In this document: in pieces, positions 15,894 to 19,760 of the stretch
Layout of the letters: each line of letters starts with the position of its first letter
How positions within the stretch are numbered: the first letter of the stretch is position 1
Assembly: GCA_002297865.1 (NCBI GenBank)
Contig: DBKX01000364.1
Coordinates: 1-19,760 of the forward strand
DNA from: Lachnoclostridium sp. UBA739
GTDB lineage: Bacteria > Bacillota_A > Clostridia > Lachnospirales > Lachnospiraceae
Length of the DNA: 19,760 nt
Direction of reading: 5' to 3'
Translations under genes and position numbers: made by a program
Notes under the pieces: model-generated
What the model saw: the letters and a program-made list of their open reading frames with translations, nothing else
Databases searched by the model: none
Told to the model about the DNA's origin: nothing

Positions 15894-16979
15894 ATGAAAA
15901 AGTATTATAAACTTTTCCTTCCTTTTCTGTGCGTCCTTGCGGTTACTATCGCTGGAGTGCAATTCGTACATAAAAATCAAACGAAAGCGGTCCCTTCTTC
16001 TACAACGGAACGGAGCTACATAAAATGGGTAGATTTTACCGTTACATCTAGTGCCATGACTGCCGCTTACAAATATGATGTAGAATCTTATCAAGCCGAA
16101 GTTCATCTTGATTGGATTGAACTGCTGGCATATTGTGCAGCACGTACTGGTGGTAATTTTAACAAAAGTTCTCTTGATACTATGAGTAAAGCGGCAAAAC
16201 TGCTCACAAACAGAGAAGAAACCATAAACTCTCTCACAAAAGATTTAAAATATTATTCGTATTATAAAAAAGCCTATACTGCTGTTCTTGGTGGTCTTGT
16301 AGGAGAATATGAAATAGAGCAGGAAGCAGATGAGACTGGTACTAAGACCCAATGGGTAAAAAAATATGGCCTAAAAGGATATTCTCCAATCGCCTGCGGA
16401 TACTATTACAACGACTTTGATGATTTTGGTGTTTCTAGATCTTATGGATATAAACGACGTCATCTAGGGCATGACATGATGGGCTGCACAGGAACGCCTA
16501 TTATTGCTGTTGAATCTGGTTATGTAGAAGCACTGGGCTGGAATCAATATGGCGGATGGCGCATTGGAATTCGAAGTTTTGATAAACAAAGATACTATTA
16601 TTATGCTCATCTGAGAAAAGACTATCCATTTACAAAATCATTAAAAATTGGAAGCATTGTATCTGCTGGTGATGTCATTGGCTATCTTGGAAGAACTGGA
16701 TACAGTCATAATGAAAATGTCAATAACATAGAAACTCCACATCTGCATTTTGGCTTACAGCTTATATTTGACGAAAAACAAAAAGATGGTAACAATGAAA
16801 TCTGGGTAGACTGCTATGAATTGATTCGATTTTTATATCAGAACCGATGTCAAACACAAAAAACAGAGGATGGAAATGCCTCAGAACGAATCTACCAAAT
16901 AAAAGACCCTTCCGTTGAAGAATATAAGAAACGCTTAGAAAAACGTAAAAAAGGATTTATCTTCTCTCTATCCAAATAG
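15894..16979 (+). CDS. Membrane-anchored M23 (LytM-type) metallopeptidase
   Basis: A 361-residue probable cell-wall endopeptidase acting outside the membrane. An N-terminal hydrophobic segment (about 5-24, KLFLPFLCVLAVTIAGV) is a signal anchor or signal peptide. Residues about 35-165 form a clostridial domain I cannot name. The catalytic M23 domain holds H190-x3-D194 (HLGHD), GTPIIAVESGYV, YYYAHL and H283-L-H285 (HLHFG). All zinc and catalytic residues are present, so it should be active. The C-terminus is basic. ATG 15894 follows GAGG by five bases; the in-frame ATG at 15846 has no ribosome binding site. It is transcribed divergently from the phosphatase-maf operon; no convincing plus-strand promoter could be picked. 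Confidence 0.9.
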   Translation: MKKYYKLFLPFLCVLAVTIAGVQFVHKNQTKAVPSSTTERSYIKWVDFTVTSSAMTAAYKYDVESYQAEVHLDWIELLAYCAARTGGNFNKSSLDTMSKAAKLLTNREETINSLTKDLKYYSYYKKAYTAVLGGLVGEYEIEQEADETGTKTQWVKKYGLKGYSPIACGYYYNDFDDFGVSRSYGYKRRHLGHDMMGCTGTPIIAVESGYVEALGWNQYGGWRIGIRSFDKQRYYYYAHLRKDYPFTKSLKIGSIVSAGDVIGYLGRTGYSHNENVNNIETPHLHFGLQLIFDEKQKDGNNEIWVDCYELIRFLYQNRCQTQKTEDGNASERIYQIKDPSVEEYKKRLEKRKKGFIFSLSK

Positions 16980-17035
16980 AAATTAACTTTTTCGAATAAC
17001 GTGCATAAAACAATTTTTTTCTCAGATACTAAGAT

Positions 17036-17041
17036 TATAAT
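17036..17041 (+). promoter_or_regulatory. Possible -10 box of the 65-residue protein gene
   Basis: A perfect TATAAT lies 24 bases before ATG 17066, but no good -35 box is found 16-18 bases upstream, only a T-rich stretch. A low-confidence promoter; the gene might also be read from the peptidase gene 86 bases upstream. Confidence 0.4.
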
Positions 17042-17065
17042 TCATAAGTTTAAAGGAGGAAAAAA

Positions 17066-17263
17066 ATGAGCTTACTAGACGATCATAATATTCCAATTGG
17101 GTTTGGAATGGCCTTAGCACAGGATTTGAATGCGATGAACCATTTTGCGAATATGGATAACGCAACAAAACAAACTGTGATTGAACACGCTCATCATATT
17201 CACTCCCGCGAGGAAATGCGTGAATTTGTAACTAACTTAGGTAATCATTCCTCATTTCGTTAA
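17066..17263 (+). CDS. Small conserved clostridial protein of unknown function
   Basis: A 65-residue protein with a very strong ribosome binding site (AAAGGAGG, eight bases before ATG), so it is surely translated. The sequence has an N-terminal MSLLDDHNIPIGFGMALAQD, a predicted helix with DAxxHF-type pattern, and a His-rich middle (EHAHHIHSREEMREFV). No signal peptide, membrane segment or Cys pair. I recall similar short proteins in Lachnospiraceae, unnamed, but cannot verify this. It follows the M23 peptidase on the same strand and converges on the chemoreceptor-like gene. No function is assigned. Confidence 0.8.
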   Translation: MSLLDDHNIPIGFGMALAQDLNAMNHFANMDNATKQTVIEHAHHIHSREEMREFVTNLGNHSSFR

Positions 17264-17321
17264 GGATCCTATATATAGTCTCCCTCCTAGCCGAGAATAT
17301 TTCCGGTATTATAATGAAAGT

Positions 17322-17373
17322 CTTTCTTGCATCAATGCGAAAGTGATTATCTTTCGCATTGGCTGCACGAAAG
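17322..17373. other. Long hairpin between the convergent genes, without T-run
   Basis: The core CAATGCGAAAG (17333-17343) pairs perfectly with 17351-17361 around a 7-base loop. TGCA/TGCA and CTTTC/GAAAG extend the stem across small internal loops to about 20 pairs. It overlaps a direct repeat CGAAAGTGATT (17338-17348 and 17368-17378). It sits between the 3' ends of the small protein gene (plus) and the chemoreceptor-like gene (minus) and probably marks both mRNA ends, but no T-tract follows on either strand. Confidence 0.6.
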
Positions 17374-17377
17374 TGAT

Positions 17378-18001
17378 TTATTGAAGAGCTTTCTTTATAT
17401 CGTCAGTAATCCCTCTCTGGTATGCAATCTCGTGTTCCATATTTCTAGAAACATCATTTGCAATATGAGCTGCATCCAAAATCTTATTAAAAATCTCACC
17501 TGCATTTACATTTACTTCACTTTGTTCACCTACAAGCTGTTTTAACTCATTCATTTCATGCACCATCTGATCAGTAAATTGCTGTACAGACTGAATGGTA
17601 TCTTTAATTTCTGCAGAAGATTTTGCTGACTGTCCCGCTAACTCTCCTACTTCTTTGGCTACTACTGAAAAACCACGTCCATGTTCTCCTGCTCTTGCTG
17701 CTTCAATAGATGCATTGAGTGCAAGCATATTGGTCTTATTGGCAATTCCAGCAATCACCCCTGCAACTCCCTCAATTTTCTTCGTTAACTTCTCCATATT
17801 GGCCATATCTTCAGCTGTTCTTTTCATAACCTGATTCAATATATCAATCTTATCTGATAATTCTTTGATACAATCATTACCCTGTTTTACTAAGTTTAAT
17901 GTAGTATCTGAAGAATTGATCGCATCAAATGCATTCTGTTCCACTTTTGACTGTGATTCATCTAAGTTATCCATAATTGTTTTTATATTCTGTTCATTCA
18001 T
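17378..18001 (-). CDS. Short soluble methyl-accepting chemotaxis-type signalling protein
   Basis: A 207-residue protein that consists almost only of a chemoreceptor signalling coiled coil. The hairpin tip is present, reading [33 protein letters not shown] at about 88-120, the CheA/CheW contact region. There is no membrane segment, HAMP or recognisable sensor domain; the first 50 residues are only helical. It is therefore cytosolic and must get its input from a partner, or act in a non-motility role. Full-length receptors exceed 500 residues. It lies 29 bases downstream of radA on the same strand with an AGAGG site before ATG 18001. No cheA, cheW or cheR genes are near. Confidence 0.88.
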   Translation of the reverse strand: MNEQNIKTIMDNLDESQSKVEQNAFDAINSSDTTLNLVKQGNDCIKELSDKIDILNQVMKRTAEDMANMEKLTKKIEGVAGVIAGIANKTNMLALNASIEAARAGEHGRGFSVVAKEVGELAGQSAKSSAEIKDTIQSVQQFTDQMVHEMNELKQLVGEQSEVNVNAGEIFNKILDAAHIANDVSRNMEHEIAYQRGITDDIKKALQ

Positions 18002-18030
18002 ACTTGTTCTTACCTCTTTTTCTTTTTAAC

Positions 18031-19395
18031 TTATTTAATATAGTGAAGAATTTCCTTGATATTAGTAATACCAATTAGTTTCATTCCATTTGTCTTAATA
18101 TTTTTACAATTTACTGCTGGCATAATGCAAGTTTCATACCCCATCTTCTCGGCTTCTAAAACTCGCTGCTCTGCCATACTTACCGCACGGACTTCTCCTG
18201 TTAACCCTACTTCCCCGAATACAATAGTAGAATCATCAATTACAAGATTACGATAGCTTGATAGAATTGCAACAATAATGGCAAGATCCAGTGCTGGCTC
18301 TGTCACTTTCATTCCACCAGCTACATTCACATAGGCATCACATTCAGCCATAGAAATGCCTAAACGTTTTTCCATTACTGCCATTAACAGATTCACTCGA
18401 TTATAATCAGTCCCTGCTGATGTTCTTCTTGGCATATTAAAATTCGTCCTACAGATTAATGCTTGCGTTTCTATTAGAATCGGCCTGGTTCCTTCCATAG
18501 AACAACATACTACAGAGCCTGATTCCCCCTTTGGCTTTCCCTGTAACATGTATTCCGACGGATTCTTCACTTCCACTAATCCGCTCTGTCTCATTTCAAA
18601 TACACCAATCTCATTGGTTGAACCAAAACGGTTCTTAACTCCTCGTAAAATTCGATAGGATGCTCCAGAATCTCCTTCAAAATATAATACGGTATCTACC
18701 ATATGTTCTAAGACTCTAGGCCCTGCAACCACGCCTTCTTTTGTAACATGGCCTACAATAAAAATCGAAATTCCATGTGTCTTTGCTAATTTTAGAAATA
18801 TACCTGTTGACTCTCTTACTTGACTTACACTCCCAGGAGCTGCACTTACTTCCTCGTTAAACATCGTCTGAATAGAGTCAATTATTAATACTGTAGGTTT
18901 TATTTTTTGGATTACTTCTTCGATAACTGCTAAATTCGTCTCGCTATATAATAATAGCTCTCCTTTGAATTCTCCGATACGCTCAGCGCGCATTTTTATT
19001 TGATGTAAAGATTCTTCACCAGAAATGTATAATACCTTAACTGCTTGATCTGTTAACAGTTTACAGATTTGTAGTAACAATGTTGATTTTCCTATACCAG
19101 GATCCCCACCTACCAGTACAAGTGAACCAACCACAATACCTCCACCTAAAACACGGTCAAACTCCTCCATTCCAGTCTTCATTCTGGAATTTTCTGAAAA
19201 TGATACCTTCGACAGTTCCAGAGGCTCATTGTTCGTAAATGGACTCGTTATTCCACTCCCTCTGGTCACTTTCTTTGCCGCTTTCGGTTCTTCTACAAAT
19301 GTGTCCCACTGATTACATGCTGGGCATTTGCCTAGCCACTTATTAGATTCAAAGCCACATTCCTTGCAGAAAAATGCCATTTTGCTTTTTGCCAT
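18031..19395 (-). CDS. radA: DNA repair protein RadA
   Basis: A 454-residue RadA (Sms), a RecA-related ATPase and branch-migration helicase in recombinational repair. Motifs in order: zinc finger C10-x2-C13 and C24-x2-C27, Walker A GDPGIGKST at 97-105, Walker B VLIIDSIQT, the RadA signature KNRFG at 254-258, and a C-terminal Lon-protease-like domain without protease function (ITNIKEIL end). Length matches the family. ATG 19395 (MAKSKMAFFC) is chosen; starting at 19470 would add 25 unrelated residues encoded by the leader inverted repeat. The chemoreceptor-like gene follows in the same direction. Confidence 0.96.
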   Translation of the reverse strand: MAKSKMAFFCKECGFESNKWLGKCPACNQWDTFVEEPKAAKKVTRGSGITSPFTNNEPLELSKVSFSENSRMKTGMEEFDRVLGGGIVVGSLVLVGGDPGIGKSTLLLQICKLLTDQAVKVLYISGEESLHQIKMRAERIGEFKGELLLYSETNLAVIEEVIQKIKPTVLIIDSIQTMFNEEVSAAPGSVSQVRESTGIFLKLAKTHGISIFIVGHVTKEGVVAGPRVLEHMVDTVLYFEGDSGASYRILRGVKNRFGSTNEIGVFEMRQSGLVEVKNPSEYMLQGKPKGESGSVVCCSMEGTRPILIETQALICRTNFNMPRRTSAGTDYNRVNLLMAVMEKRLGISMAECDAYVNVAGGMKVTEPALDLAIIVAILSSYRNLVIDDSTIVFGEVGLTGEVRAVSMAEQRVLEAEKMGYETCIMPAVNCKNIKTNGMKLIGITNIKEILHYIK

Positions 19396-19416
19396 ATTAC
19401 TCTCGTCCTTATTCAT

Positions 19417-19480
19417 GAAGAGGCTATTGCTTGTCCAAACACCGGAATGATCTGCGATGAATAAAAGCAACAGCCTCTTC
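19417..19480 (-). other. 16-bp inverted repeat in front of radA
   Basis: On the minus strand GAAGAGGCTGTTGCTT (19480-19465) pairs with 19432-19417 over 16 positions (one G-U), with a 32-base loop. It begins 6 bases after the stop of the upstream gene and ends 21 bases before the radA ATG. No T-run follows on the minus strand, so it is either a weak 3' end of the upstream gene or a leader structure of radA. Confidence 0.55.
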
Positions 19481-19486
19481 TATTAT

Positions 19487-19760
19487 TTATAATTGAACTA
19501 CTTTAACTTTTACACTTTCTGGTTCTTCAAGCTCTACGCTTAAAACTAATTTACCACCAAGATTTGTTTTCATAGTTCCCATATTAACATCATTCATAAT
19601 AACTGTATATTCTTTTTCAGGTTCTAACTCTAATGTAATCTGTGCATCCTCGTTGCCTTCTACTGTAAACTCTATACCATTCTCAGAAAGAGAAAGGCCT
19701 TCCACTGCAGTTCCTGGAACAGACTCATATACAAATAATCCGTTTCTTTCAAGCTTTGTA
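19487..19760 (-). CDS. C-terminal part of a conserved clostridial protein (partial)
   Basis: The reading frame is open from the right edge of the window to a TAA at 19489-19487, giving 90 residues. An internal GTG at 19705 is not the start because upstream codons continue in frame (TKLERNGLFVYESVPGTA). The sequence is beta-rich and acidic, ending in GTMKTNLGGKLVLSVEL and VKVKVVQL. I recall proteins with this pattern from Lachnospiraceae carrying the automatic label endosialidase; nothing here supports such an activity, and no catalytic motif is visible. Function unknown. Confidence 0.65.
   Translation of the reverse strand, partial: TKLERNGLFVYESVPGTAVEGLSLSENGIEFTVEGNEDAQITLELEPEKEYTVIMNDVNMGTMKTNLGGKLVLSVELEEPESVKVKVVQL

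Noticed and set aside
19487..19705. Complete 72-residue protein starting at GTG 19705
   Set aside because: The frame stays open to the window edge with sensible protein sequence and no ribosome binding site precedes the GTG, so it is the C-terminal part of a longer gene.

Overview
The window looks like chromosomal DNA of a low-GC, anaerobic Gram-positive of the class Clostridia, most likely Lachnospiraceae-like. The grounds are AT-rich DNA, strong GGAGG-type ribosome binding sites, a Fur-box-controlled feoA-feoA-feoB operon, and small conserved clostridial proteins around radA. Family placement is inference. Almost everything lies on the minus strand. Only an M23 peptidase and a 65-residue protein (15.9-17.3 kb) are on the plus strand. 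There are no tRNA or rRNA genes, CRISPR arrays, insertion sequences or phage genes.

Layout, left to right. (1) 1-1160: a minus-strand operon with an HNH endonuclease-like gene followed by the first codons of a probable SAM methyltransferase cut by the window edge, behind a good sigma-A promoter. (2) 1240-2117: a secreted zinc-dependent phospholipase C with its own terminator. (3) 2174-4973: a ferrous iron uptake operon (two FeoA proteins, then FeoB) with terminator, promoter and Fur box. (4) 5003-13241: a 2454-residue single-module type I polyketide synthase (AMP-ligase, carrier, KS, AT, DH, KR, carrier; no thioesterase) and, just upstream, an Sfp-type phosphopantetheinyl transferase that can prime its carriers. 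The synthase has its own near-consensus promoter, with a TGTACA-N4-TGTACA operator-like repeat on the predicted transcription start and a run of seven G next to the ribosome binding site. (5) 13263-15828: a housekeeping-type operon of a histidine phosphatase, Maf nucleotide pyrophosphatase and a membrane-anchored glycoside-hydrolase-like protein, leading into the transferase. (6) 15894-17263: the plus-strand M23 peptidase and small protein. (7) 17322-19760: radA, a short soluble chemoreceptor-like protein downstream of it, and the 3' part of a conserved clostridial protein upstream.

The main candidate for something undescribed is the synthase/transferase pair. It encodes activation of a carboxylic acid, one malonyl extension (or iterative extension), ketoreduction and dehydration, but no visible release enzyme, so its product and off-loading route cannot be read from the sequence. 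Secondary points of interest are the HNH/methyltransferase pair, the phospholipase C without the N-terminal Trp zinc ligand, the wrong-facing terminator between feo and the synthase, and the hairpins flanking radA and its neighbour.
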